From positions 432,898 through 496,897 of the forward strand of contig MU400528.1 of the NCBI GenBank assembly GCA_022578965.1: DNA of 64,000 nt, written 5' to 3'. Shown here in pieces: positions 31,626 through 44,260 of the stretch (position 1 is the stretch's first letter; every line of letters begins with the position of its first letter). The position numbers and the translations under genes were made by a program. This DNA comes from Xylaria sp. FL1777. Its lineage: Eukaryota > Ascomycota > Sordariomycetes > Xylariales > Xylariaceae. The notes under the pieces are model-generated. The model saw only the letters and a program-made list of their open reading frames with translations, did not search any database and was not told where the DNA came from.

Positions 31626-34284
31626 ATGCCCCAAGACGACGATTCAGCGCGCGACTCGGCGCCTGATCTGCAGATCCTGGGAGACCAGATCACCCTGCAG
31701 CCGAGGAGCTATGTCGAGACCCGCCGCCCCGACGACCACGATGAAGAGGCCTTGATGAAGAACATGGCCAGGTTTCGTTCCGAGCCCCTGCGCTTCCTCC
31801 GCGAAGTCTCGCTGCACGTGTCCGGCACCGGCTGGCGCGCCTACGACAACTTCATCGGCCGCCCCATCTACTATTCCGGTTTCTCTGAGCAGATGAGGAA
31901 CGCCGTCGTATCCGCGCCCTTGCTACGAGCTCGCATATCCCAGCTTGCCGACAAGCGCCTGGAAGTCGAGGAAGACCAAGGCTGGCTGAGGAAAGACGAC
32001 AAGGACTACGCGCTCAAGCGGGCCCAGAGACGGGCCGTTATAGAATCCGGAATACGGGATGTTGCCGACAAGATGACGGATGACATGATCTGCAAGTTCG
32101 AGAGTAAGGCTTTCATCAGAGGAGCCTACTACCTAGTCACGCAATTGCTCACGCGAGCTTATCACCAAGGTCAGTGCTGTAACCTCCACCTCGTCTAATG
32201 CATCCTAGCTTTCTGACTAAAAACTGCATCAAGGGATTCATGTTTCCAGCGAGGAGGTCCTGCGGCTGAGGAAAGTAGCCGAGGAGGCCGAGAGAAAGAA
32301 ACAGAGCATTATATTTTTACCGTCTCACCGTTCTCATGTCGATTATGTCTCCATGCAATTAATTTGTTATCGTTTGGGTTTGGCTTTGCCCGTTGTTGTA
32401 GCGGGCGACAATCTAAATTTCCCCGTAGTAGGGAGTTTCCTTCAGCATGCTGGTGAGTGTTCCACTTACCCCTCCAAGCCTCGGACCTGTTCTCACATCT
32501 CAAGGTGCCATGTGGATTCGAAGGTCTTTCGGCAATGATACCCTGTATACCACTCTTGTACAAGCTTACATAGACACGATGCTGCAAGGCGGCTACAACT
32601 TCGAATGTTTTATAGAGGGCGGTCGATCGCGCACTGGTAAATTGTTGCCTCCCAAATTTGGCATTTTGAGCTTTATACTGGATAGCGTCTTGTCGGGTCG
32701 AGTCAAGGATGCCATCATCTGCCCCGTGAGCACGCAGTATGACAAGGTCATCGAGACCGAGGGCTACGTCACGGAGCTTTTGGGCGTCCCAAAGAAGAAA
32801 GAGAACCTGGCCGACTTCCTCAGTGGCGGCTCATCCGTCCTGTCCCTTAAACTAGGGAGGGTCGATGTTCGTTTCCATGAGCCCTGGAGCCTACGTAAAT
32901 ACATTGACGAACAGTTGACGAAGCTCAATAAATCTCCGGGAACTGAAGACCTGACCCTGAAAACACCGGAGAATGCCGTCTTAAAGCAAAAATTACTGAG
33001 GACGATGGGATACAAGGTTCTTTCCGACATCAACGACGTGTCGGTGGTTATGCCTACCGCCCTTATCGGTACCGTACTCCTTACTTTGAGAGGCCGCGGC
33101 GTGGGCAAGGCAGAACTGCTACGGCGCATTGAATGGCTAATAGCACGTGTACGCGCCAAAGGGGGCCGCGTGGCTCACTTTGGAAATGCTCCCCTAGTAG
33201 ATGTTGTCAGGCGCGGCCTAGATGTGCTTGGTAAAGATCTCGTGGGAGAAGTCCAAGGCTTGGCCGAGCCAACATATTATGCGGTGGACCGATTCCAACT
33301 TTCTTTCTATCGCAATATGACCATTCACCTGTTCATCTCGGAAGCTCTGGTGAGTGTCAGCATGTACACGAGGGTCAAGCAAGGCGGTGGTCCAGCGCAT
33401 CAGGAGATATCGTACACGGCTCTCCGGGAGCATGTATTGTTTCTCTCGTCGCTCTTCCGCGGTGAATTCATATTCCCCAGTGAGGGCTTGGTGGCGAACC
33501 TGGAGAAGACTCTGGTTGGGCTTGAGAACGACCGGGTGATCAAATTACAGAGAAGTGAAGATGGGGCTATATGCAGCATAGGACTCTCTGACGAGGAGAG
33601 GCTAGCCGGCCGAGAAAACTATGATTTCTATTGCTTCTTGATCTGGCCTTTTATCGAATCGAGCTGGTTAGCAGCGACTTCCCTCATGGGACTTACTCCA
33701 CCAGTTCACCAGAAGGAGGAGATATGGATCGAAATCACCCAAGCTCAAAGCACGGCACAGCTGGTTAGTTTCTGAGATACCACCTCAATTATTGCCTAAC
33801 CAAAATACTAATTGTCATGTTTTAGCTCGGCAAGACTTTATATCACCAAGGGGATCTTAGCTACTTTGAGGCTGTAAACCGAGAGACCATCAAGAACAGC
33901 TACCAACGCTTCGAAGAAGAAGGCATAATATATGCAATCAAATCAAAAGACGCCAAGTCGCCACCACGCTTGTGTCTTTCTTCTGAGTGGAGGGCACCTC
34001 GCGATCCTAACTCGGGCGCGCTACTCGCCTCCGGCAAATTGTGGGATTTTATTGAGCGCATCGCGTCCAGTAGACGAGAGGGCAAGAATAGGCGCGATGG
34101 CGCCACTGTCAGCACGCGTGTGCTTAGACTGACGGATGCCTTGGGTGCTCAGCTCTTTGAGAAGGCCGCTGCGCCGGAAAGCAAGGTTGATGCGAAGCTG
34201 AGCGATGAAGAAGCCTCTAAGCTTAAGAAGGTCGTTAAAGCCGAGAGAAGAAGGAGGAAGTTGGAAGAGAGGGCTCACTTGTAA
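31626..34284 (+). CDS. Glycerol-3-phosphate / dihydroxyacetone-phosphate acyltransferase (PlsB/GNPAT type)
   Basis: Exons 31626-32169, 32234-32452, 32505-33763, 33826-34284 (introns 64, 52 and 62 nt) give 826 aa. The acyltransferase block is split over exons 2 and 3. Motif I is HRSHVD in PSHRSHVDYVS. The GNPAT-like GAMWIRRSFGND and the glycerol-phosphate-binding EGGRSRTGK motif follow. The ICPVSTQYDKVIE and GRVDVRFHEPWSL segments belong to the same fold. The long C-terminal half matches GPAT/DHAPAT proteins, which make lysophosphatidate or 1-acyl-DHAP at the start of glycerolipid or ether-lipid synthesis. The tail is basic and coiled (KLKKVVKAERRRRKLEERAHL). The choice between the two acceptors, and organelle targeting, cannot be read from this sequence. 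Start ATG 31626 is the first in frame. Confidence 0.9.
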
Positions 34285-34731
34285 ATAAATGGTTACATGG
34301 ATAGCGATCAGGTAAAACAAATCTCGGGTATCAAGTGCTTCTATATTATTATTACTATGTAATATATTTAAATGGTTAGATTTCTATATCAAGCTGCCGA
34401 CTTGAACAAGAAAGGTTTATTTTCGTTTTTGAACGCCTTGACTTCCTAAGAAAATTCATAAAGCTAATACTTTCAGGTAATGTTGTTGCTAATAAAGTAT
34501 GTGATGTGTTGCTTAGACACCACCATAAATTTATGAAGTCATGTAGCCTGCTTCCAACGGAGAGCCCGGTTACTCTGATCCACGTCGCACGGCAGCTTTA
34601 ACAGCGCGCATCCTGCAAGCCTTCATGCAGGCGATACAATCCTCAGCCAATCCTATAAATACCAACATCTAACCGAATAATAAGCCGACCCAGCCAATCA
34701 GCTGAGGTAACATCCAGCGTAGATATAACTT
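34285..34731. other. Convergent 3' intergenic region
   Basis: 447 bp between the acyltransferase and the DUF1772-like gene. No gene seen. Confidence 0.6.
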
Positions 34732-35460
34732 CTACTCGCCGAGCAGATTCCATAGTCCCAGTGCAGCACCAGCAAGGGGCATGAAGATGCGGTAGAAATT
34801 GAGGTCTCCCCACCTCCCGATGAGCTGTCTCGCAGCATCGAGGCTCAAGGTATTTCTTCCCTGAATTCTAGGCACTACAGTAGAAAGAGGTTATTACTTG
34901 TTTATTGCACTGAAGATATGATCGGAAGGAGTTCAGGGGTAGTGCGGGACTCGTTAGAAGCGGGATACTCTTGAATTATAGGGGGGAGGAGGAAGAGTGA
35001 ATGAGCGTGATGAAGTTAGGTCTTTAGTTACTCACGGGATGCTATTAGTGTGTTATTAATTCCGACTATAAAAATCAGCGTAAACGGCACCAGCAGCAGG
35101 TTCGCGACGCCGCCGCCGGCGTATCCCCGCCATTCTTGGCCGACAGACCGATGACGATAGGCCAGATAGAAGTAATTAAACCCTGTGATGACGGCCATCG
35201 ATGGGATATACAGAGCGCGCGTGAATTGCGTGTGCCAGGCTCGTACGAGTCCGTCTGTTGGCGCGCCGCTTTGTAGTACGGCAGGAATTGCGCAGAAGGA
35301 AAGAGCTCCGATACCCCCTAATTAGTCGAGTCGAATTGTTAGTTTGATTGTAATCTGCTAGAAGTGGGCGTGGGATAATTTGTGCTTTACCGGATATCCA
35401 GGCCGAACCGACGATGCTGCCGGTGGCCGAGAGCGTCATAGGAGTTGACAAGAAAGGCAT
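34732..35460 (-). CDS. DUF1772-type (anthrone-oxygenase-like) four-helix membrane protein
   Basis: Exons 35460-35391, 35317-35036, 34874-34732 (introns 73 and 161 nt) give 164 aa. Hydrophobic segments are visible at about residues 9-35, 60-80, 95-117 and 145-162 (SATGSIVGSAWISGGIGALSF; ALYIPSMAVITGFNYFYLAY; VANLLLVPFTLIFIVGINNTLIA; IFMPLAGAALGLWNLLG). The conserved R-W-x-x-L-N region (LIGRWGDLNFYRIFMPLAG) and an Asn-Asn-Thr in INNTL are typical of the DUF1772 family. Some members are anthrone oxygenases in polyketide pathways. No polyketide synthase lies in this window, so the role stays open. The ATG at 35460 is the first in frame; the upstream extension begins with TTG. Confidence 0.85.
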
Positions 35461-36146
35461 GGCAGTTGTGATCGGGATAGTATATGAATACCGGCTGAGC
35501 GAGAAGAGGACCGGAATTTCAATAAGCAAAATAGTTGAAAGTCTTAGCTATTTGAATTCCAGACTGTAGAGATACTTGAGGCAGTTAATCCTTTAGTCTC
35601 CGTCATCGTGACATTTGCCCACTTATACTCTGGCGATTTAAGAGGGCCGGCCAAGATGGCCCGGAGAATCCGGACAAGTTCTCGAGTCCGACAGTCCCAA
35701 GAAATTCGCGTGATTCTCCGAAAAGATCAACTATCCTCCACTCATTGTCAGGCCATTAATTCTCCTTTGCGAGCCACAACGTAGTCAATTACGATGCGTT
35801 GTCAATTGAGCATCGGATATCGCTATTCTCTATACTCTCTTTGCTTCTTAAAAGGTCTTGCTATTGCACACGCTAGCGTAATATGCTACACTTGAACAAT
35901 TGAGACGCACTCAGCATATCCTCCAGAGATGATTGAATAGGGGTTGAGATCCGGGACCGGTGAATCAATGCCATATATGAAACGCAATCTCAGCATTGTC
36001 TAATTCTCTGTTTTCGATGGTCCTTGAACCCATTCTGGTATAGTCAGTAGGACCTGATGGAATAGAACTAGGGACATATGGCTCAAAGGAACATGTTCAA
36101 TAGCGACGGATTGGGTTGGACATAGGATGAAACAAGAGGGAAGAGA
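35461..36146. other. Intergenic, nothing recognised
   Basis: 686 bp between the DUF1772-like start and the 3' end of the beta-lactamase-like gene. No gene seen. Confidence 0.6.
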
Positions 36147-38664
36147 CTATTTCTTGTCTAGAGTTACCCTCAAAGATGGTGAAGTAATGCTAGTCACTTT
36201 GCCCTTCGAATCCATGTCAAAGATTAGCTCATCCATAGCCGCTGATCCGTAGATGACGGATGCGACGTTGATCCACGTCGCGCAATCCGTCGAAAACATC
36301 GCCGCCGCCTTTGATGGTGCATCCGCATCTTCAAAGACTGCCTTGAACACAACTCTTTTGCCTCCGTTGGGATTCTGACCTTCGAGTCCTGTGGGGTACA
36401 GTCGGATACGAGGCTTCACAGGAAAATATCCTATTCAAAGCAATTCGTCAGTATTTGCTCGTCGAGGTGAATATTTTACACGGTGTTGTAGTGACTCAGT
36501 GGGAACTAAGAGATCATACCGTTTTGCAGCACGGTGGATATCAATGCAAAATCGGTTCCATTACTGATCCATTGCACAACATTCAGGCCGGGCTGGTCAT
36601 CTGTCTGGATTGTCATCGACGAATTGAGCTGGGTGACATTGGCGAAAGTATAGTGTCCGCTGAAAGTTGCTCCTGCTTCAGCACGGGCTGCTTCTTCGAC
36701 CGCTGGGATGAGAACTTCTCCAATAATATCTATGAGTATGTCAGGATCTGACCTCGGATCTAAATATTTTTTAATTCATACCTAGAAGGTTGAAATTTGC
36801 GTTGGCCGGCAGCTCTCCTGCCAAAAGAACTGATATACCAATATCGTAATCTGGAACTATCAATCGTCAAGAGTTAGTAATTCTGTCGACTAAATAAACA
36901 GAACTATGCGGCCTAATACTTTCGAGGCCAGAAATTAAAGGCTGCACAGTACGTACTTATGGCTAGAACAGAACTATAATCACCAATTCTCCCGGCTTTG
37001 TTGAACGCTGTGATCCAGCGATATGGCTGCCCTGCCACATTGATCCTCCTCGCACCCCACTACAACACTCGGGGTCAGCAAATCCCAATCATAAGCTCGG
37101 CCCAGATGATTTCGAAACTGATGGACGCTTTCAAAATACGGGTTTGACCTAAAAAGAGCCTTTCGCTAAAAGGGACCAGAACGGGAAGGATATGACTCTA
37201 AGAATGACTCACTGGGGCGCCAACCGATGCGTGTGGGTCAGTAGAGAACGAGAATGGTTTGAGCCAGCGTCTGGTGATGGCGGGATCGAGTAATTGGTAG
37301 CTAAGTATGGCACGCCCGATTTCCGACAAATCCCCTACGGAGGTATAAATGTTCCCAGCTCTGCGGCACTGTCAGCTTCCAAGACCTGTTCTTGGAGAAC
37401 AGGAAGGGGAATATCTTACGCCGCGGCATCCCCTAGGTCAAACGACCATCCTGTCGAGTTAGGATCACCTGGAATGAGCCCTCGTGCATGTTCGGGTGCC
37501 CTTAAGAACGTGTTGTTCAGACCAAGAGGCTTAAGAAGTGTTTCCTGTAGTAAGGACTCGAAGGTCTTTCCAGTGATGGTTTCCAAGGCATATCCCCTAG
37601 AATATATTTTATTAACTAGATACTATTATAGGAATTATCCATTTTATGTCCATATGCTTACAGGAGTTGGAATGCCACGTTCGAGTATGCAGCAGTCGTG
37701 AACGGAGGTAATGAAGGGCTTGAAATCTAGAGTTAGTAATAGCCGCACAGGAGTAAGGTAGAGAAACAAGATCTTAGGGGTATGTTATAAGATACTCACT
37801 AGAACTGCTCGATGCCGCTAAAAAACTCTATGGAAGCGGTTATTAGAAGTCGTCTAGTTATTTACAAGACTTCGAACTCGAAACTACGCCCGTTTATGAT
37901 TACAGACGACATATCTTAATATAGAAATACTACTGATTAAGAGGTGAAAATACGACATCTTACGTGCTCGACTGCAAGTAGGGAAATCCCCACAAGGAGG
38001 CTCTTCCTGAGCGCTTAAAGGGGGGAATCCGTACTGCAGTACGTAGTCTCGCGTTGACGGAGTTTGTGTTAATTCGCCCAGCAGGGCGTCTGGGTCATAG
38101 TTAGTTACTACGTGATAGTACGGAATTATGGTCATATTGCCGCTTACAATCTCGTGGAATGCCTGTCATTTGCGTTGCTAACCCCCCAATCGTGACCTTT
38201 TCCCATGCAGTATTAGCCACGGGGTCCGAATTATTCGCTACTGCCTGTAGTTCGGGAATATAATTTGTAATGGGTTCATTCCATAACTTGTCGCCAGCAT
38301 TGATGAGAAATAGATAAATCGAGTAAATCTTCGTCAAACTTCCCAGGCGGAAAACTGTGGTCTCATCCACCGTCTTAACCCCTGTGGTATTCAACTTTGA
38401 TAGGTTTGGTGCTGTATGGAGCACTGAGAAAATGGGGTCTGGGTCGTGTGACGAGAAGACTTCCAATGCGAAAGAGTAGTTCTGTGCGCTATCAGTTATT
38501 CCCTTAAACGTCTCGGTCAAGTTCGAGACAGCCACCTTCAAAACCTCGCTCTCTGCCATATGTAGTGGTTTCGGGAACACGGGACCTTCTAGGGGACATG
38601 TTGGAGAGGCTTTGCATGTTGACAACATGCAAACTGCGGCTATAGTAATCATCTTAGATAACAT
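36147..38664 (-). CDS. Secreted beta-lactamase/transpeptidase-like protein, ten exons
   Basis: Exons: 38664-38148, 38089-37964, 37827-37800, 37718-37662, 37596-37420, 37360-37213, 37059-36957, 36856-36782, 36729-36520, 36430-36147, giving 574 aa. Every junction keeps frame, and exon 3 is only 28 nt. A signal peptide is likely (MLSKMITIAAVCMLSTCKAS). Serine beta-lactamase motifs are present: SLTK at residues 109-112 (nucleophile Ser and general-base Lys) and YSN at 235-237. Other family segments are VDETTVFRLGSLTK, GIPRDYALLGEL, NNTFL and GNIYTSVGDLSEIGRAIL. Fungal members of this class C-like family are mostly hydrolases of unknown substrate, some acting on lactams, esters or mycotoxins. The domain after about residue 430 is the extra C-terminal part common in the fungal branch. 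The very split structure is notable, but I see no frame damage. Confidence 0.88.
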
Positions 38665-40499
38665 TTTGACAGGCCTTACATTAACGATCGAGATTGATTA
38701 TGGTCTGGGCAAGATAACCCACACTTTCATTCGTCTTGGCTAGCCACACTGTTGGAGACTAGATCACAACAACAACATACCTGTAGTGGATTCCAAGATA
38801 GAAGATAAACGGAAATGGGTTGATTTTAGAGCTGGGATGGAATTAGAAAGCATCAATTCTTGGTGATTACTGGGTGACTAGCTAGGTAGAACATAAAAGC
38901 AGGTACACCGGCTGTATCTAGGTACTGACATCAAAACCATTTCGCAGATCAGGCCTCATTGGGAGCACGGTAGCCAATCCCGTGCACACTGTCTCAGTAT
39001 CTAATATATCATATATCATATATCACCCGGATCGCCGAGATGTCGGTGTTTTGTAAGTGGCTGAAGATCGTACACTCACCCTCCCGGGTGGGTAAGGATG
39101 AGAGATGTACCATTAATAACGGAACTTGGATTCGCGACTAAATTACAATACACAGTTGGGAATACCACGTGATCGCGTGTTAGCATCGAGAGTATTCATA
39201 ATTCGGGCTCTACTTTTACAGTAGTATCTGGTAGTCGTACTTGACATCTGCATTCGCCCTCTAGTTCCATGAATGCTACCTGAGAGAGTCGCCGGGTGTA
39301 TCGTCCCGGGTCATAAAGCGACATTGCAGTCGGATAAATTGTCCCCAATATAAGGGCTAGTCTAAAGCTGTTTTTAATGCACGGTTGAGTGGTACGGTAA
39401 GCAAAGCTTCCAAATTAAAAAGGCTTAATCAGTTCCCAGATAGATTGATAATGCCGTCTGGAAAATAGAGATATTCTTTTCTCAAAAACAGAAAATGAAA
39501 GTTCCCCTTCAATTGGCACCGGTTTATCTAAAGTGGGAAAGGGGGTAATGCTATAGAGCCGCTCACATGTACAACCTATCCCGCTACTTGTTTACATATT
39601 ATTCATCAATGGAAAAGGAAAAGGAAAAAGGAAAGGAAAAATTGACGTACATTGGGTTCTTTTTCCGTTATTCTCCTCCCGGCCCCCGCTTCCCCCGCCA
39701 AGAAGACATACCTAGATCAAGTACATATGCCATCAAAAATCCCCAGTGCTCTGTTTACAAATAATACTGGTATAAAAGTATATACCTCTTTTATTGTTTT
39801 TAACCTTGTTATATGTATTAAAGCCTTTTATACTAGTTTACTACTTAATGACACTTGAATAACTAACACACACTTCACAAAACAAAAAATACTAGGTATT
39901 TAACATAACTTTTGAAAATTTAGCTATACAAATTAAAAGAAGCCACCTTAGGAGTCATTATTCTGTCACTCTATGCACAATCTAGTATATGTAGGTAGGC
40001 TAAGAAAACAGCTTCCAGCCATTTCGTTCCATATATAATGAAGAATAATCTCATTGATAATCCTTAAAGTCCCTCAGACTCTATTCCCCATGTTGCATTT
40101 CATTGCTTGCATGCTTAAAGGAGATTTATGGTATTTGAAATTCGAAACTTGTTTTCATGCCATTTATTAACCCAATACCATATCCCTAATTGAAAATGCT
40201 GCGTTCGGTGCATTGAGAAAGTTAGGACAAAGACTAAGCCTCTACCCCTCGCCATCAATTCGCCGGCTACGTACTAGTCACGGTCAAAGGATATGAAAGC
40301 GTACGAGTGACCGTGACTCCTAACAAAAAGACCTTTTGTAATCTGATACTGACATACAAGGACAATGTCTCTATCCTGATGCAGTACTGAAAGACCTAAC
40401 GAGGCTCCCCTACGCATTCTCCGCCTCCTTAGCTGCCGCGATGGTCTCCATTACCCATGCCTTCAAACAGCTGTGATTTATCGACAGTTGGACAGTACG
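38665..40499. other. Intergenic, with a small inverted repeat
   Basis: 1.8 kb between divergent genes. An 11-bp perfect inverted repeat AGTCACGGTCA / TGACCGTGACT lies at 40276-40286 and 40308-40318 with a 21-bp spacer, 182 bp before the next start codon. A GGAAAAGGAAAAGGAAAAAGG purine run lies near 39610-39640. No gene seen. Confidence 0.55.
40276..40318. repeat. 11-bp perfect inverted repeat upstream of an unknown gene
   Basis: Arms AGTCACGGTCA (40276-40286) and TGACCGTGACT (40308-40318), 21-bp spacer. It could be a dimeric regulator site or a hairpin; position about 180 bp before ATG 40500 suits a regulatory site. Confidence 0.5.
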
Positions 40500-41603
40500 A
40501 TGCCTCGAAAGCCGTTCAGGGCACGGCCGTATCAGCCCAACGTCGGCAACCCAGATGTCCCCGTCTTCAGCCGTGGAACTATCCTCGATAACGGCTTAAT
40601 AGGAGAGAAGCCGCCGACCAGAAAGTCCTTCGAAACATCAATACATGTTCCTGATCCAGCAGAAACTGAGAATGATCTCTATGCACTGAATAGTTTGCAG
40701 CTGCGAAGAGGTTGGCCTCTTGAACCTCTCAGTGTCCAGATCCCTATAGAATACTTACACGACAACTTACCGCCGGGTGCCAGGAAGCTAGTAGGAATTG
40801 CTATGTGCGGGTCGACATACGTATTCAACTGTAGGGAAGAGGATGAAGATAGGAGGATTCGTAAGATGTACCGAAGGTGGCCGGGTTTCTGGAATATCTT
40901 CCGAACGTCCGAGTACGTCTTTTGGCCGATCGAGGCTGAAAAGGGATATTTTGTAACAGCCATTTTTCACATGGAAAAGGGTATGATGGATGATCCGGAC
41001 TTTGACTCGGATGATGATCCGGATGCAGATATACCCCAGGTACCGAATCCAGAGTTCGGTATCGTTGGGGCTTGGTCTGTTGTAGACGGCCAACGGGGGG
41101 CGGATGGGATAAATAGGCTACTTCGGGTGCGACGTCGCATTCGGCGCATATTCGCGTGCGAAGGAATCAAGTTCAACGCTGAATCATTCATGGAATACCG
41201 AGGGGACGACGGGGAGCGGTGGAATGAGCCATGGGTACCGCGGCCCAGCCCGGGTGAGGATTGGAGTTCTGGAATTCGATCATTTGCTCTTGTGCGCCAA
41301 CTGATACAGCGAGTCCTCGATCTCTACTGCCACCAAATGGAATATGATGACGATTTCTTTCACGAGCCAACGTGTGGCTGGATTAATGTCGATCAGGTTC
41401 GGTATGAAATGATGGGCATCTGCGCAATTAACGTAATAGAAGACATGGACTGGAATGCCCGTCTAGCAGTTGAGTGTATTCAACGTATTACAACCGTGGA
41501 GGGCTATCCATCCTTCCAAGCTAGGTTTCTGGCACCATACGATAACGACAAAGAAGCTTATATCCCTGAGTCTGATATTAGCGGATTTCCAATACCCTTA
41601 TAA
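40500..41603 (+). CDS. Conserved-looking hypothetical protein
   Basis: Single exon, 367 aa from ATG 40500 (MPRKPFRARPYQPN). The frame continues upstream to 40473 by a GTG codon only. I do not recognise the family. It is rich in Trp, Tyr, Arg and Asp, with an acidic patch at about residues 165-180 (DDPDFDSDDDPDAD). A regular aromatic pattern (WPGFWNIFRTSEYVFWPIEAEKGYF; DFFHEPTCGWINVDQVRYEMMG) suggests a folded globular domain rather than disorder. No signal peptide, membrane segment or zinc ligands are evident. Codon use and the intact 367-codon frame support a real gene. Ubiquitin-like protease-type fungal hypothetical proteins share a similar feel, but no catalytic triad is visible, so no function is assigned. 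Confidence 0.8.
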   Translation: MPRKPFRARPYQPNVGNPDVPVFSRGTILDNGLIGEKPPTRKSFETSIHVPDPAETENDLYALNSLQLRRGWPLEPLSVQIPIEYLHDNLPPGARKLVGIAMCGSTYVFNCREEDEDRRIRKMYRRWPGFWNIFRTSEYVFWPIEAEKGYFVTAIFHMEKGMMDDPDFDSDDDPDADIPQVPNPEFGIVGAWSVVDGQRGADGINRLLRVRRRIRRIFACEGIKFNAESFMEYRGDDGERWNEPWVPRPSPGEDWSSGIRSFALVRQLIQRVLDLYCHQMEYDDDFFHEPTCGWINVDQVRYEMMGICAINVIEDMDWNARLAVECIQRITTVEGYPSFQARFLAPYDNDKEAYIPESDISGFPIPL

Positions 41604-42799
41604 ACTACTACACTGAGTATGGCTTGTATGTTAAGTAGATAGATAAAGGGATTTTTTGAGATACTTAAAAGAAAAAAGGAAGGAAAAGTCTGTTTATAAG
41701 CATATGGAGTAATAATCTTGGAAACTGTAGATCAAGTCGTCCTCCGCTATTCATCTTGCAAAACCTAAATGTGGTAGAGAAAGGCACTATATGAGCCGCA
41801 CCATAACTTCTTGGGCCAAGATTACAGACAAGACCACGGCATCAACCTTGCTTGACAGCGCTCCGGTTTGGTCGATAATAACATTGGCCAAGCTATCCTA
41901 GTTTCTGGCAGTAGCTTGCTGGAAATTTTCTTTCATATCAGCGCTGCATAGATACTATGGCGCGTTACATCTGTCGCATAAAGCTAATCGAGATGATGAC
42001 CAAAGGTCAGCCAGGAAGCCCTTGCCTCACCCTGGCTAGGCGAGCCACTACGCAGTAATGGTGGAGTAGATAATAATGGCCTCAGAAGGTGGGACGTGGG
42101 TTTATTCTTATTTATTTTTTCTTCGTGCGAAAGAAATATGTTTAGCAACGAGGGATGACAGCGCAATCAAGTGGATGGATTAATTCTGGTAGGGGTTGAA
42201 ACGCGTCAGGATCTAAGGCGAAGCTAGCTTCCTGCACGAACTCGCGATATCTCTGCCCCTGCAAATGGGGAATGCAAGCAGGAAATATGGAAGATGCAAG
42301 CCCACCAGTAAGAACTCTAGCTCAGCTACTCTAACTCAATAAGAACAATATCCCCGTACGAGTGTTGCCAAAAACACCCAGATCCACGACAGATAGCTAT
42401 CATGTCAAGTTCAAATTCACGTCCAAATCCTATGATTCTCTCCACATCCATGCCTCGCTATACATACCTACTAGGTCACAAGAATTGATGCGATTGGAGG
42501 AATATTCGTTTTCACCTCAAGTATGATAGTTCGGTGTAATTGCCCCTGGCAGAGCACTGACAGAGCTCTCGAGAGGATAGACCATGTGGCGCTGAGTGGT
42601 GCGAAAATGCAGTTATTCAAGGATAGCATTCACGGAGGAAGGCCGATGTGATATAGATCGTGAACGTGAAGGAATGGCTCGTTGGCCGACTGATATTTAA
42701 TACCATGTTAGCCTCCCGCTTGGCGCTACTTGGCGATGCTTGGCCACGGCGACACTGCACCGACAGTCTCGTCTCTCGCACTCGAAGGTTTTGTCTACG
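41604..42799. other. Intergenic, polygalacturonase promoter side
   Basis: 1.2 kb. No gene seen. The frame of the polygalacturonase is open upstream of its ATG to 42740, but only from a non-ATG codon. Confidence 0.6.
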
Positions 42800-44260
42800 A
42801 TGCATTTCTCACATCACTTAGCTGCATTTCTACTATCGGCTGCGGCCGTAGTGGCGATCCCGGCCGCCGCGCCAGCGCCCACCGCCGCGCCCAGCCCAGA
42901 GGCCGTCAAGCGAGCTATCGCCAAGCGTGCCGAGACCTGCAAGTTTACCGGCACTGCGGGCTATTCGTCAGCTAGCGTGTCCAAAGCTTCCTGCTCGACC
43001 ATCATCCTCGACGCCTTGACTGTGCCGGGTGGTGTCACGCTAGACATGACCGATCTGCCTGATGAGACAGTGGTTATATTCCAGGGTGAGACGACTTTCG
43101 AATACAAGGAATGGGAAGGCCCCCTATTCGCAGTTAGTGGCACGAACGTCAAAGTAGCCGGTGAGGCCTCTGGCGGATCGATCCTGAACGGAAATGGTCC
43201 TTCTTATTGGGACGGCGAGGGTGGCAATGGCGGGAAGACGAAGCCCAAATTCTTCCAAGCTCACGATCTCACCGACTCACTTATTGAGAACTTGGAGATT
43301 CTCAACCCGCCTGTCCAGGTCTTCAGCATCAACGGCGTATCGAACCTCGAATTAGCCTATATCACCATTGATGCTTCTGCTGGCGACAGCCTTGGTGGCA
43401 ATACCGACGGATTCGATATAGGTGCTTCCACAGACGTTCTCATAGGTATGCCCCCCCCCCCCCCCCTTTTTTTTTATTATTCTTTCTGATCCCCATTCAA
43501 TCTCTAATTTCCTAAATGTCATCGATTTTGATACGCACCGAAACTAAAGAGAAATAGAGTACGCTACCGTCTATAATCAGGATGATTGTGTAGCGGTCAA
43601 TTCAGGGACAGTCAGTCAAACTTCCCTCCTCTCGTATGTACTGCGACTAATAAGCTCCATTAGGGCATCACTTTTAGAAACGGTTACTGCTCTGGTGGCC
43701 ATGGCCTGTCTATCGGCTCAGTTGGCGGTCGAGATGACAATACGGTCAGCGACGTTAGTTTTACTACATCAACTGTTACTAATTCAGTGAACGGTGAGCT
43801 GCTGCCAGAACCTCTAGAGAAGTCAATCTCGACAATGACGTACTAATGCACACCTAGGGATCCGCATTAAGGCCATTGAAGGCTACAGTGGGACAATCTC
43901 CGGTGTAGAATACGACGATATCACTCTCTCTAGTATTAGCAAGTATGGTATCCTAATCGAGCAAAACTACGATGGCGGCGACCTCGACGGCGGTACAGCG
44001 TCCAGCGGCATTCCCAGTAAGAACTTCTATCTTTAAGCAAGATGATCATTACTTAATTACTGACTTCACACCTCATAGTCACTGGCCTAACCGTTAAGAA
44101 CATTGTTGGAACTGGCGCTGTCTCAAGCAGCGGCTATGATGTTGTCATCACTTGTGGCAGTGGCGCGTGCTCCGGCTGGACGTGGTCAAATGTGGCTGTC
44201 ACTGGAGGAAAGACTTACAGCAAATGCACTAACGTGCCTTCGGTCACGAAGTGCTCATAG
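42800..44260 (+). CDS. GH28 endopolygalacturonase, secreted
   Basis: Exons 42800-43445, 43558-43610, 43664-43793, 43858-44016, 44079-44260 give 389 aa. A signal peptide (about residues 1-19) and a short Ala/Pro-rich propeptide ending KR at 42-43 precede the mature protein [10 protein letters not shown]28 catalytic motifs: NTDGFD (N201, D203), DDC (D224, D225), GHGLSIGS (H246) and RIK (R279, K281). Those Asp residues carry out acid catalysis on polygalacturonate in pectin. The right-handed beta-helix repeats are visible across exons. Length is near the usual 360-390 aa. The first intron (112 nt) holds a poly-C run followed by poly-T (43451-43476), oddly similar in style to the homopolymer runs near the window start. 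It is the first of three plant-wall enzymes in 16 kb. Confidence 0.93.
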
